A DNA stretch of 64,000 bases from JAPPKS01 sp963667895 (GCA_965223985.1 OZ245030.1:2046001-2110000), one strand, 5' to 3'. Shown: positions 1 through 9,110, numbered from the stretch's first letter. The notes: generated from the letters alone by a model not told the origin. Numbers and translations are program-made.

Positions 1-1
1 C

Positions 2-2284
2 GTGGCTCATCGTCTGCTCGAATCCAAAATCATTGAGGGCGATTCTGTCGGACGTTTAGTCGCACGCTATGTCTTTCGCTATACGAACGGTGAAGAGAAC
101 TGTGTGCCGATTCGTGAACGCTTCGAAATCGCCGTTGTCCCGCCGGGATGGGGACAGTTTCCCTTTCTGGCATGGCCGGATCAAAAGGATGGATTACAGC
201 CTCGCAACAGAGGGCATTGGGGCGAAGCGGGTTATCGACAGACCGAGGCAACCCAGGCGTGGCCCAACGACTATTACCTCTGGGTTTGGGAAAACCCCAA
301 GCCGTCGGAAGCAATCGAGTCCATCCACCTCGTCCCGGAAGGACCGAAATTTATCCTCGCTGCTATCACATTGGGTCACCTCGATGAGGATGTAATTCCT
401 CGGACAGCGACCCGCGAAGTCAAAATCACCCTGCCGCAGGCGGAAGATTCCGAAAAGCCTTTCCGTATGGAAGTCGGGGTTGATCGCGGCGTAGCAACCT
501 ATCCCTATCCGTTGCCGGAGAAACCGGCGGATCGATTTCTCCGTGACGACCTCAAAGGGTGGGGCGAAGCACAAAATAACAAGAGCAGCCCCGCGTATGT
601 TGAAGTGTCGGCAACCCCATCAGCAACGGTTACAGTCTCTAATCACGGTGAAACCTTAGGTAAAGTAAAATGGGGTGAACTAGAGAAAGGCAGTTGCGTC
701 GAACCAAACTCGCGCCTGCAGGTGGAAATTATCGACACAGGCAGGAACTGGGTTCATACAACGGTAGTCGACGATCAGACGGACAAACCTGTGCCCTGCC
801 GCGTTCACTTCCGCTCCATACAAGGTGTGCCTTACGCGCCGCACGGACACCACGCACACGTCAACTCAAATATGGATACATGGCATATTGACGTTGGAGG
901 TGATGTTCGGCTTGGACAGATTAGCTATGCCTATATTGACGGCGCCTGTCAGGGCTGGTTGCCGCGCGGCGAAGTCCTCGTTGACGTTGCACGGGGCTAT
1001 GAATACGAACCGCTACGGACTAAGGTCGAGGTTAAACCGGGACAGCGCGAATTGACGCTGCGTCTGAAGCGTTGGTGCAACATGAATGCCGAACGCTATT
1101 TCAGCGGTGATACACACGTCCACTTCCTCTCGACGCAAGGGGCACATACAGAGGCGCAGGGTGAGGATCTCAATGTAGTCAACCTGTTGCTTTCGCAGTG
1201 GGGGCATCTCTTCACTAACACAGAGGAGTTCATCGGTCGTCCAAACGTTTCCGGTGATGGACGCAGCATCGTCTATGCGTCTCAGGAAAACCGTCAACAC
1301 GTTCTCGGTCATCTCACGCTGCTTGGCTTGAAAAAGCAAGTTAGCCCATGGTGCTCCGATGGTCCGAGCGAAGCTAAACTGGGCGGCAATCTGGAAACCA
1401 CACTCTCACACTGGGCGGATGCATGCCACGAGCAGGGCGGCACAGTTATCCTACCGCATATTCCTAACCCAAACTGTGAACCCGCAACGCTGATTGCGAC
1501 GGGCCGCGTCGATGGTGTTGAATATCTGTTGGAATCAATGTACGGTCATATCGAGTATTATCGGTACCTCAACTGCGGTTATAAGCTGCCGTTGGTTGGC
1601 GGGACAGACAAGATGACTAGTAATGTACCTGTCGGCATATACCGAACCTACGTCCATATCCCCGAAGATGAGGAATTCAACTACGATAACTGGTGCAAGT
1701 ATCTCTGCGCGGGGAATACCTTCCTCAGCGGTGGTCCAATTATTCGGCTAACAGTTGACGGGCAGCCGATTGGAAGCACAATTAACCTACCGGGCAACGG
1801 CGGCACGGTCGAAGTTGAGGCATCGGCGGAATCAATTTTCCCTCTCCACACGCTACAAATTGTTCAACAAGGCACGGTAGTTGCCTCGACTGACGAACAA
1901 AAGGGTGCGCGGGCGTTACGCCTCAGAACCTCCTTGGCAATCAACAAACACACATGGATTGCGGCTCGCTGTGGCGGTCCCGGTTATACGCAAGCCGTTC
2001 CTCATCACGATGGCTGGGGACGAGGCATCATCGCGCATACATCCCCGATTTACATTGCCGTTGGCGGCGAATGGTGGATGTTCGATATCAAATCTGCAAA
2101 TTATATGCTGACACTCATCGAAGGCGGATTATCGTATATCCGCAGAACAGCGCACCATCATCGACCGGGCAGCGTTACCCACCATCACGGTGAGGACGAC
2201 CATCTCGCTTTCCTCGAACGTCCATTCCTCGAAGCTAAAGAAGCGATTCACCGACGGATGCACCAGATGGGGATGCCGCACTAG
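2..2284 (+). CDS. CehA/McbA-type PHP-domain metallohydrolase, probably 5'-truncated
   Basis: The reading frame is open from the window edge, so the GTG at its first codon is probably internal and the true N-terminus lies outside. The N-terminal 360 residues look like beta-rich accessory domains. A PHP-type metal site begins with GDTHVH at about residues 369-374, followed by LPHI and GGTDKM further on, the usual His/Asp pattern of CehA/McbA-like hydrolases. PHP domains bind two or three divalent metals and hydrolyse phosphoester or related bonds; the substrate cannot be told from sequence. The C-terminus is His-rich. Family assignment is fairly sure, substrate unknown. Confidence 0.75.
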   Translation: MAHRLLESKIIEGDSVGRLVARYVFRYTNGEENCVPIRERFEIAVVPPGWGQFPFLAWPDQKDGLQPRNRGHWGEAGYRQTEATQAWPNDYYLWVWENPKPSEAIESIHLVPEGPKFILAAITLGHLDEDVIPRTATREVKITLPQAEDSEKPFRMEVGVDRGVATYPYPLPEKPADRFLRDDLKGWGEAQNNKSSPAYVEVSATPSATVTVSNHGETLGKVKWGELEKGSCVEPNSRLQVEIIDTGRNWVHTTVVDDQTDKPVPCRVHFRSIQGVPYAPHGHHAHVNSNMDTWHIDVGGDVRLGQISYAYIDGACQGWLPRGEVLVDVARGYEYEPLRTKVEVKPGQRELTLRLKRWCNMNAERYFSGDTHVHFLSTQGAHTEAQGEDLNVVNLLLSQWGHLFTNTEEFIGRPNVSGDGRSIVYASQENRQHVLGHLTLLGLKKQVSPWCSDGPSEAKLGGNLETTLSHWADACHEQGGTVILPHIPNPNCEPATLIATGRVDGVEYLLESMYGHIEYYRYLNCGYKLPLVGGTDKMTSNVPVGIYRTYVHIPEDEEFNYDNWCKYLCAGNTFLSGGPIIRLTVDGQPIGSTINLPGNGGTVEVEASAESIFPLHTLQIVQQGTVVASTDEQKGARALRLRTSLAINKHTWIAARCGGPGYTQAVPHHDGWGRGIIAHTSPIYIAVGGEWWMFDIKSANYMLTLIEGGLSYIRRTAHHHRPGSVTHHHGEDDHLAFLERPFLEAKEAIHRRMHQMGMPH

Positions 2285-2382
2285 GTATTAGGATAAGCCC
2301 CAATGCCTGAGTCCGAATGCGCGTCTTACTAACCGCACGGATAGAAAACACCGGTAATGAAGTTGTATCCCTCCCACCGTGA

Positions 2383-2417
2383 AGGTTTTATGGTTGTGCG
2401 CGCGCGCCATAAAACCT
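2383..2417 (+). terminator. Hairpin after the metallohydrolase gene
   Basis: AGGTTTTATGG and its exact complement CCATAAAACCT form an 11-bp stem around a GC-alternating 13-nt loop. It lies about 100 nt after the stop at 2284 and just before the next promoter. The 3' side is T-rich (CCTCATTTT) but has no clean T-run, so termination is probable rather than certain. Confidence 0.5.
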
Positions 2418-2432
2418 CCATCCTCATTTTCC

Positions 2433-2461
2433 TTGACATTAGCTACAACATCGCATATAAT
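2433..2461 (+). promoter_or_regulatory. Consensus sigma70-like promoter of the metal ABC operon
   Basis: A perfect TTGACA at 2433-2438 and a perfect TATAAT at 2456-2461 are separated by 17 bp. The promoter points into the metal-transport operon starting at 2608, leaving a leader of about 140 nt. It overlaps the dyad operator at 2460-2477. Confidence 0.8.
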
Positions 2462-2477
2462 TTAGTCTTGTCTAAAT
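2460..2477. promoter_or_regulatory. Candidate metalloregulator operator (DtxR/MntR-like dyad)
   Basis: An 18-bp imperfect palindrome has ATTTAG and CTAAAT arms around TCTTGT and starts on the last bases of the -10 box. Position and TTTAG/CTAAA arms suit a metal-sensing repressor of the DtxR/MntR type that would block transcription of the uptake operon when metal is plentiful. No stand-alone regulator of that family is in the window, so the binding protein is inferred. Confidence 0.45.
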
Positions 2478-2607
2478 AATTTGTAGAGGCATGCCTAACA
2501 GTTTTTTTAGAGCGCACAGCGAATCGAACCGATACAGTGCTTGCCTACATGAGTGTCGATTCACAAGGCGCATCCTTTTAATCTTGATAGAGAGTGAAAC
2601 TAGTATC

Positions 2608-3549
2608 ATGCGTATCCTTGCATCTCTACTGATTATTATCTCAATAGTGTTTTTGCCAGCTTGTGGACAACAGGATAAAAAGAAAAAACAAGGCCATGCC
2701 AAAGGGCAGATTGATATTGTCGCAACAATTGGCATGATCGCCGACATCGCGCAAAATGTCGGTCGCGATTTCGTCAATGTGACTGCTCTCATGGGGCCTG
2801 GCATAGATCCGCACCTATACAAAGCGAGTGCGGGAGATGTTTCCCGCCTGTCAAACGCGGACATTATTTTCTATAACGGCTTGCATCTTGAGGCTAAAAT
2901 GTCGGAGGTGTTAGAACAGATGTCGGGACGAGCTAAAACGGTTGCTGTTACGGATAGTATTAATCGGTCAGCGCTAGTCACACCTCCTGAGTTTAAGGGT
3001 GCCTATGACCCCCACGTCTGGTTTGATGTTACACTTTGGAAGAAGGCAGTCGAGGTGGTGCGCGATACACTCGTTGAAGTAGACGCCAATAACGCTGAAG
3101 ATTACCGGCGAAACTCGGACGATTATCTCGCTAAACTAGATGAACTTCACCAATACGTACAGATACAAGCAGCGCGTTTGGCGCCCATTCAACGAGTACT
3201 GGTTACTGCTCATGACGCTTTCAACTACTTTGGCCAGGCTTACGGCTTCGAGGTGCGCGGACTTCAAGGAATCAGCACAGCCGCGGAAGCGGGTGTAGCA
3301 GATATACAAGAATTGGCTAATTTTATAGCTCAAGCCCGCATCCCAGCGATGTTTGTTGAAACGTCAGTGTCGCCGCGTAACATTGAGGCTGTACAGGCGG
3401 CGGTCAAATCGAGGGGATTCGACGTAAAAATTGGCGGTCAACTCTTCTCCGATGCCATGGGTGACGCAGGCACGCTAGAGGGTACGTACATCGGTATGAT
3501 TCGTCACAATATTGATACAATTGTGCAATCCCTAATGCCAATTGAATAG
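2608..3549 (+). CDS. Metal ABC transporter substrate-binding lipoprotein, probably Mn/Fe type
   Basis: A 313-residue cluster A-I binding protein of the TroA/MntA/ZnuA family. The chosen ATG starts a lipoprotein signal ending in the lipobox LPAC; a longer in-frame extension back to 2491 lacks a signal peptide and was not used. Metal ligands fit the TroA pattern: His in DPHLY, His in DPHVWFD, His in TAHDAF, and Asp in FSDAMG. The His-rich loop typical of zinc-specific ZnuA is absent, favouring manganese or iron. It delivers metal to the permeases and ATPase encoded directly downstream. Confidence 0.85.
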   Translation: MRILASLLIIISIVFLPACGQQDKKKKQGHAKGQIDIVATIGMIADIAQNVGRDFVNVTALMGPGIDPHLYKASAGDVSRLSNADIIFYNGLHLEAKMSEVLEQMSGRAKTVAVTDSINRSALVTPPEFKGAYDPHVWFDVTLWKKAVEVVRDTLVEVDANNAEDYRRNSDDYLAKLDELHQYVQIQAARLAPIQRVLVTAHDAFNYFGQAYGFEVRGLQGISTAAEAGVADIQELANFIAQARIPAMFVETSVSPRNIEAVQAAVKSRGFDVKIGGQLFSDAMGDAGTLEGTYIGMIRHNIDTIVQSLMPIE

Positions 3550-3613
3550 AATGTGACAACAACGATTTCTGAGTTCCTGTTCCGTAACCTTGGACATCTT
3601 CGTAGGGGGAAAA

Positions 3614-4441
3614 ATGGCAAATTATTCTGGTTCTCTAGCGATCGAGGTGGAAGATGTTACGGTGGCTTATCGTGAAACACCGGTGCTTTGGGATGTCGAT
3701 TTGAACGTCCCAACCGGGGTTCTGATGGCGATTGTCGGCCCCAACGGGGCGGGGAAAACAACGCTAATTAAAGTTATATTGAGGCTAGTTCATCCAGCAG
3801 CCGGGCGAGTCTCGATTTATGGACAATCTTACGCCGCGCAGCGCCGTCTAGTCGGTTATGTACCACAACGAGGCAGCGTGGATTGGGATTTTCCCACAAG
3901 TGTGTTGGATGTTGTAATGATGGGGCGATATGGTGCACTTGGTTGGATACGTCGGCCGAGATCCAAAGAACGAACACTAGCCTTGGAAGCGCTTGAAAAA
4001 GTTGGTATGGAAGCGTTTGCAGCGCGACAGATAAGCCAGCTTTCCGGCGGGCAACAGCAGCGGGTTTTTCTCGCGCGTGCGCTTGTTCAAGATGCGCAGA
4101 TTTATTTTATGGACGAACCGTTTCAGGGGGTGGACGCAACGACTGAACGCGCAATTGTCTCGTTGTTGCAAGAGCTACGCGCAGCGGGCAAAACCTTGGT
4201 TGTCGTCCACCACGACTTACAAACCGTTATAGACTACTTTGACTGGGTCACGCTCCTTAATGTACGACGCATTGCCAGCGGTCCAGTCAAAGAGGTGTTC
4301 ACTGAAAAGAATCTACGGCTTACCTACGGTGGACGTGTAGCGTTTCTCAATCGAAATATGCATGAGCATGACGAGACACAAACTGTGATCGACCGACCGG
4401 ATAGGGAGGGCGATAGTCCTAACAGACAGATGCGTGACTGA
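3614..4441 (+). CDS. Metal ABC transporter ATP-binding protein
   Basis: A 275-residue ATPase energising metal uptake. Walker A GPNGAGKTT lies near residue 43, signature LSGGQQQR and Walker B IYFMDEP follow, and the switch His is in VVHHD. The ATG at 3614 follows an AGGGGG sequence at 3604; an upstream in-frame ATG at 3590 lacks one. It matches the MntB/TroB/ZnuC group, and gene order (binding protein, ATPase, permease, permease) is that of TroABCD-type systems. The last codons consist of a 30-bp dispersed repeat (4387-4416), so the C-terminal tail is repeat-derived. Confidence 0.9.
   Translation: MANYSGSLAIEVEDVTVAYRETPVLWDVDLNVPTGVLMAIVGPNGAGKTTLIKVILRLVHPAAGRVSIYGQSYAAQRRLVGYVPQRGSVDWDFPTSVLDVVMMGRYGALGWIRRPRSKERTLALEALEKVGMEAFAARQISQLSGGQQQRVFLARALVQDAQIYFMDEPFQGVDATTERAIVSLLQELRAAGKTLVVVHHDLQTVIDYFDWVTLLNVRRIASGPVKEVFTEKNLRLTYGGRVAFLNRNMHEHDETQTVIDRPDREGDSPNRQMRD
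4387..4416 (+). repeat. REP-like 30-bp repeat, copy 1, inside the 3' end of the ATPase gene
   Basis: This 30-mer (starts GATCGACCGACC, ends GGGCGATAG) matches the reverse complement of 41489-41518 at 28 of 30 positions, and is related to 41440-41469 and 45527-45557. It encodes the C-terminal tail of the ATPase upstream of its stop codon. Confidence 0.75.
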
Positions 4442-4453
4442 GGGAGGTCGGAA

Positions 4454-5581
4454 ATGCTCATTCTGGAACTAGGTAGAGACTTAATCTTTGATTATACCGT
4501 ACGCACAGTGGCATTAGGTTCGGCGACGCTCGGTGTTGTAAGTGGTGCACTTGGCTCCTATGCGGTGCTACGGAAACAGAGCTTGTTGGGGGATGCAATT
4601 TCGCACGCAGCTTTGCCCGGCGTAGCGCTGGCATTCCTTCTGACACAGAAAAAAACTCCCCTCGTGCTTGTAATCGGCGCGGCTATAGCGGGATGGGTTG
4701 GAACACTTCTTGTGATGAGCATTGTCAATAATACCCGAATCAAAGAGGACACTGCGCTCGGCTTGGTGTTATCGGTTTTCTTTGGTTCAGGTTTGGTCTT
4801 GCTTACCTTCATTCAGAAGATGCCGACTGCGAAGCAATCTGGATTGGATACATTCCTGTTTGGACATGCCGCTGCTCTCATGGAGCGTGATGTGATAACG
4901 ATGGCTTCTCTCGGTGGAATCATTCTCATCGTCATGCAACTCTTATGGAAGGAGTTTAAGTTGCTGTGCTTCGACTCAAGTTTCGGTGCAAGTCTCGGGT
5001 TCCCGATGCGAATCCTTGATGTTCTGTTGATTACGCTCCTCGTCGTAGCGATTGTATTAGGACTACAAACGGTCGGCGTGGTGTTGATGAGCGCTATGAT
5101 TGTTGCTCCTGCCGCCGCAGCGCGGCAATGGACAGATCGACTCGGTGCAATGGTCGCACTCTCAGCCCTATTTGGTGCGATTGCAGGTGTAAGTGGAGCG
5201 CTCATCAGCAGCAGTATGGTTCATATGCCGACAGGCCCCACTATCGTGCTATGCATCAGTGCAATCGTGGTTGTGTCAATTGCCATCGCACCCAACCGGG
5301 GGCTCGTGTGGAATTGGATACGCAGTCAACGTGAACGCCGAAAACTACAGATTGAAGTTGTGTTGAACGATCTCTATGCACTTGCCTCACAGCATACAGA
5401 CCTCCAACATAGCCATTCGGCTGCTGTATTAGGGACGATGAGTGTGGGCCACAGCAACGTTCGAATCAGTCTCAAGGAGCTAGCTTCACGGGGATGGGTT
5501 GAAAACGTTAGTTCAGATGGATGGGCGTTAACACCTGAGGGAATTGTTCAAGCACAACAGATTGCCCATCGGGGGAGGTGA
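4454..5581 (+). CDS. Metal ABC transporter permease with C-terminal winged-helix domain
   Basis: A 375-residue membrane protein of the ABC-3 (TroC/ZnuB) family. About eight hydrophobic segments occupy residues 15-285; the conserved LLGDAISHAALPG stretch sits early. The last 85 residues are soluble and resemble a winged helix-turn-helix of the DtxR type (SLKELASRGWVEN followed by LTPEGI). Fusions of a DtxR-like domain to Mn/Zn permeases are known, so the fusion is real family architecture rather than an artefact. AGGGAGG precedes the ATG by seven bases. It pairs with the next gene to form the pore. Confidence 0.88.
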   Translation: MLILELGRDLIFDYTVRTVALGSATLGVVSGALGSYAVLRKQSLLGDAISHAALPGVALAFLLTQKKTPLVLVIGAAIAGWVGTLLVMSIVNNTRIKEDTALGLVLSVFFGSGLVLLTFIQKMPTAKQSGLDTFLFGHAAALMERDVITMASLGGIILIVMQLLWKEFKLLCFDSSFGASLGFPMRILDVLLITLLVVAIVLGLQTVGVVLMSAMIVAPAAAARQWTDRLGAMVALSALFGAIAGVSGALISSSMVHMPTGPTIVLCISAIVVVSIAIAPNRGLVWNWIRSQRERRKLQIEVVLNDLYALASQHTDLQHSHSAAVLGTMSVGHSNVRISLKELASRGWVENVSSDGWALTPEGIVQAQQIAHRGR

Positions 5582-5591
5582 GCGTGTCAAG

Positions 5592-6701
5592 ATGTCACTC
5601 GAAGGACTACAGATTCAACTAATTGCGGCTGTCGTTGCGGTGGCGTGTGCCTTGCCGGGTGTGTTTCTGGTATTGCGCCGTATGGCGATGATGAGCGATG
5701 CTATCAGCCACTCTATCCTCTTGGGGATTGTTCTTGCTTTCTTCATTACTGAAAATCTTTCATCACCGCTCTTAATCGTTGCGGGGGCGGCTACTGGAGT
5801 GCTAACCGTAAGTTTGGTAGAGTTGCTTAATCGTACGAGACTGGTACATGAAGATGCTGCTATCGGCATCACATTCCCCGCCTTGTTCAGTATTGGAGTA
5901 ATCCTCATTGCTCGCTATGCAGATGGTGTGCACCTTGACACGGACGCTGTGCTATTAGGCGAACTCGCTTTAGCACCGTTTTACCGCTTCAAGCTCTTTG
6001 GACAGGATATGGGACCTCGTGCGCTTTGGGACATGGTTACAATCCTTATCATCAACATTGCTTTTATCAATGTTTTTTATAAGGAACTGAAGTTGGCGAC
6101 TTTTGATGCGGGGCTCGCTGCAACGCTCGGTTTCTCACCTGGACTCCTGCACTATGGTTTAATGACACTGGTTTCAATCACTGCCGTTGGAGCATTCGAC
6201 GCTGTCGGTTCAATTCTGGTTGTTGCGTTGATGATTGCGCCGCCTGCGACGGCTTACTTGCTCACTAATCAGCTATCCCGTATGATTTGGCTTAGCGGAA
6301 TAATTGGTGTTGCCGGCGCAATATCTGGGTATTGGTTTGCACACTATTTAGATGCTTCAATCGCCGGCTCTATGGCAATGATGACAGGTGGTTTCTTTTG
6401 TTTGGCGTTCCTGTTTGCACCGCATCGCGGCATCATCGCCATCGCCCGCCGCCGGGTTAGCCAACGGTGGGAATTTGCGCAGACGATGCTTGCGATACAC
6501 CTATTCAGTCACGAAGGCTTGCCCGATGCAGAAAGGGAAGCGCACGTTAATCACCTCAGCAGCCATCTCCACTGGGAACCAGATTTTGCCCGGCAGGTGG
6601 TCAGAAACGCCGAACGTCGTGGATTTGTACACAATCAAGACGGTCGGTTGGATTTGACCGAGCAGGGACGCGAGATGGCGCAGCTAGTGCTTGTGGAGTA
6701 G
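5592..6701 (+). CDS. Metal ABC transporter permease 2 with C-terminal winged-helix domain
   Basis: A 369-residue ABC-3 permease, paralogue of the upstream one, with the same MMSDAISHSILLG-type core and a soluble C-terminal tail of about 85 residues that again looks winged-helix-like (VVRNAERRGFV, then LTEQGREMA). I place the start at the ATG at 5592; the longer frame from 5544 would overlap the preceding gene by 38 nt. A strong GGGGGAGG sits within that gene's last codons. This is the last gene of the metal-uptake operon. Confidence 0.87.
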   Translation: MSLEGLQIQLIAAVVAVACALPGVFLVLRRMAMMSDAISHSILLGIVLAFFITENLSSPLLIVAGAATGVLTVSLVELLNRTRLVHEDAAIGITFPALFSIGVILIARYADGVHLDTDAVLLGELALAPFYRFKLFGQDMGPRALWDMVTILIINIAFINVFYKELKLATFDAGLAATLGFSPGLLHYGLMTLVSITAVGAFDAVGSILVVALMIAPPATAYLLTNQLSRMIWLSGIIGVAGAISGYWFAHYLDASIAGSMAMMTGGFFCLAFLFAPHRGIIAIARRRVSQRWEFAQTMLAIHLFSHEGLPDAEREAHVNHLSSHLHWEPDFARQVVRNAERRGFVHNQDGRLDLTEQGREMAQLVLVE

Positions 6702-6802
6702 GCAGATTGAGATGATTTGAGAGGTAGATCTTTTCGTAATTTGCCTTGGCGGCGGCCTAATGTCATCTCACACTCCAGTGAGAAGTTCAATTGTATTATT
6801 TT

Positions 6803-6890
6803 CAGTCGGTTACCGAAATTACTTCGCTGGGTATAAGGCGAAGACTCTCGGAACGGGGATGGGTTGAATCCGTCAACGGTCAACACACCC
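6803..6890 (+). repeat. 88-bp intergenic repeat, copy 1
   Basis: About 88 bp that recur at 8966-9054 in the same orientation with scattered substitutions and one 1-nt indel. The best-conserved core runs from GGGTATAAGGCGAAG through CTCTCGGAACGG to CCGTCAA and ends in CACCC. It lies between the metal operon and the YtxH gene. No open frame is conserved between the copies, so it is more likely a mobile or structured element than coding. Confidence 0.7.
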
Positions 6891-6976
6891 CGGCAAGTTG
6901 TTATCAGCAACATTGTAAAAAAAAGAGGCGTAAACGCAGGTCTAAACGTTTAACCATAACTAAGGAGGTTATTCAA

Positions 6977-7354
6977 ATGGATAACGAAAATCAAGGCAAT
7001 GGTCTTGTTACATTTTTTGCGTTCGTTCTGGGATGCTTAGTAGGCTCAACTCTCGGTTTACTCTTTGCGCCCTTGGCTGGCAGAGAGACACGAGAGCGAA
7101 TTCGTGATGTTTCTACGGATGTCAAAAAGAAAACCATTGACACCGCCCATACGGCAAGGGCGGCAACAACCGAAATCGCAACTGACTTGGTCAGTACAGG
7201 AAAGGCGCGAGTAAACGACGCGACGGAGAGCGTGAAGTCAGCTGTCGAGGCTGGGAAAACTGCTTTTGTCGAAAAGACGTCGGAACTGAAAAATACCCTC
7301 TCTCGTGACAAGAATGAGGAGGAATCCAATGCCACCAAGAAGAAGTCTAGTTAA
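6977..7354 (+). CDS. YtxH-domain stress-type protein
   Basis: A 125-residue protein with one N-terminal hydrophobic segment (TFFAFVLGCLVGSTLGLLFA, about residues 11-30), then PLAGRETRERIRD typical of YtxH proteins, and a long charged amphipathic helix rich in Lys, Thr, Ala and Glu as in LEA or apolipophorin-like proteins. The ATG at 6977 follows TAAGGAGGT, which rules out the longer frame from 6791. YtxH proteins are small membrane-associated proteins induced by stress; exact role unknown. Confidence 0.8.
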   Translation: MDNENQGNGLVTFFAFVLGCLVGSTLGLLFAPLAGRETRERIRDVSTDVKKKTIDTAHTARAATTEIATDLVSTGKARVNDATESVKSAVEAGKTAFVEKTSELKNTLSRDKNEEESNATKKKSS

Positions 7355-7440
7355 TATCCACACATTGCACAAAGGTAGATAGGTTTGAGATTTATCTCCA
7401 TTCAGTTTACAATCTGTCGCACGCAGATTTTTACCATTGA

Positions 7441-7521
7441 GTATTAGTTTGGGTAAGTGTTCCCTAATACTATGGCACAAATGTCAACACACCCTAGTTT
7501 AAAGATTGAATTTGTGCCATA
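7441..7521 (+). terminator. Two adjacent hairpins after the YtxH gene
   Basis: GTATTAG/CTAATAC (7441-7447 with 7464-7470) is followed at once by a 12-bp perfect stem, TATGGCACAAAT with ATTTGTGCCATA (7471-7482 with 7510-7521), then AATTTTACTT. The second hairpin is a plausible terminator. Its loop contains GTCAACACACCCTAG, the same end sequence as the 88-bp repeats, suggesting a degraded third copy. Confidence 0.5.
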
Positions 7522-7595
7522 ATTTTACTTGATTGCGGTTTAAACTACCATTGGCACTTTATTGATTGCCAATACACTTAAAAAGGAGATTTGTC

Positions 7596-8785
7596 ATGTT
7601 GAAGACACGTGTTTGTGTCCTCTTGGGAGTATTTCTCGTGTTATTTGGAGAGGTTATCCTTGTTGTGAACAATGTATCTGCGCAAGAAGTATCTGTTACC
7701 GACTATGAAGTACCAGTTAGTGCTGCCGACCGTCTCTTGATTGATTTTTCGATGAACCATGCAACAACAGGCTCCACTGCGACAAATAGCAAAGGAAACA
7801 TCGGCGGTATTTACAAAAGGTTCTATGATTCCTTGCCATTTGGGTATTCCATTGATGTTATTGGGTCTGGCTTGGTGGACAAAACATAGAGACGGATGAT
7901 TATGAAACAAATTATCAAATAAACGGAGATGCCGGTATCAAGAAGTATCTGGCGGAAAATAATGAGTTGCTTAAAGATACCTTCGGTTCCCTCCGTGCCA
8001 GTTCAGACATGCACAGGCACTACGATCAACCGGCGTCCGCTGTGATTGTTGGCATGGGATATGGGCGATTTATTGAGGCGACATCGCTGGCAAAAGCCGT
8101 TCGTATTGAAGCATTTCTCATTCAAGAGGGAGAACTTAGCGGACATCTGCCGAAAACAGCGATTCTTGGGTTTAGCAAAATTATCAATCGTGAAAACGAA
8201 TATGAAGACAAATATGGCGAGATTTACAAAAAAGAGTGGTATAAAGACATGGAAACGGTTATGCGTGAGTCGGGTCGGCTCAATGAAGGTGGACTCAGTG
8301 CTATCGGGGTTCTTCGCATTGAGGAGATTCTTGAACGTGAGGATATCGCAGATCGGTTTTACGGCTGGGACGCGACCATCGGTTCCAAATTCGATATCAC
8401 CACACCCTATACAAACCAGGACCGTCCAGTCGCGAATCTCGATGTGAGTGCAAGTTATGCACGTCCAATAGCCTGGCAATGGCAAATCAGTGAGCGCGTT
8501 TCAGTCAACACGCCTTTTGATAACTTTGGAACGGCTTACGCGTTGTCATTATCAAGCGATATTTCCTATGAGTTGTCCAACCGTATTGACCTGCGGCTTC
8601 GACATCTACTGCGGTTGGATAAACCCGGAGTAGGTGATGTTGAGAATAGCCATTCATTCGGAATCTCGTTCATCTATTACATCGAGAATAATATCAACCT
8701 AGTGGCAACGGAACAAATCGAAAAGGTGCCTGACGAAGACATCACCTCCAACTTTACCGTTGTACTCAACTACCGCGTCTTCTAA
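7596..8785 (+). pseudogene. Frameshifted outer-membrane beta-barrel-type protein
   Basis: Two frames together encode one protein of about 395 residues. The first runs from an ATG at 7596 (after AAAAAGGAG) with a signal peptide ending near NNVSAQE and stops at TAG 7887-7889. A second frame, open through GGQNIETDDYETNY, continues to 8785. The switch of -1 occurs around 7865-7885. The C-terminal half has alternating hydrophobic strands and ends in Phe (NYRVF), as in beta-barrels. Function is not recognised. The shift could be a real mutation or a sequencing or assembly error; no canonical slippery heptamer is visible. Confidence 0.65.
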
Positions 8786-8965
8786 ATGAACGATACGTGA
8801 ATACTAGGGGAGTTACGGCAGAGTTTGTGAACTGTAAGGCGTCTTCTTACCCTTCACAAACGCACTCCATACTGATTTGTTGGCTTCTATCATCAAAATT
8901 GGAATAATTTAACGCAAGTAGCTTGGACGAGTTCAAATTTTGCTGTTGCCAATCCAGCATAAACC

Positions 8966-9054
8966 GAGACGGTTGGCTGAAATTGCTTCAGTGGGTATAA
9001 GGCGAAGGCTCTCGGAACGGAGATGAGTCGAATCCGTCAATGGTCAACGCACCC
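8966..9054 (+). repeat. 88-bp intergenic repeat, copy 2
   Basis: Direct repeat of 6803-6890 (core GTGGGTATAAGGCGAAGG, CTCTCGGAACGG, CGAATCCGTCAA, CACCCTAGG). It sits in a 600-bp gap (8786-9385) that otherwise holds the inverted repeat at 9111-9200 and no gene I can recognise. Confidence 0.7.
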
Positions 9055-9110
9055 TAGGGATGAAGTAAGACATAACACCCCATTATATAACCAATGGTGT
9101 CAGTTTTATG

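Noticed and set aside
2491..2607. Longer N-terminus for the metal-binding lipoprotein
   Set aside because: The extension would place the lipoprotein signal internally; the ATG at 2608 directly begins the signal peptide.
7865..7890. Programmed -1 frameshift at the CAAAACA stretch
   Set aside because: It does not fit the X-XXY-YYZ slippery pattern in the zero frame, and no obvious downstream stimulatory stem was noted.
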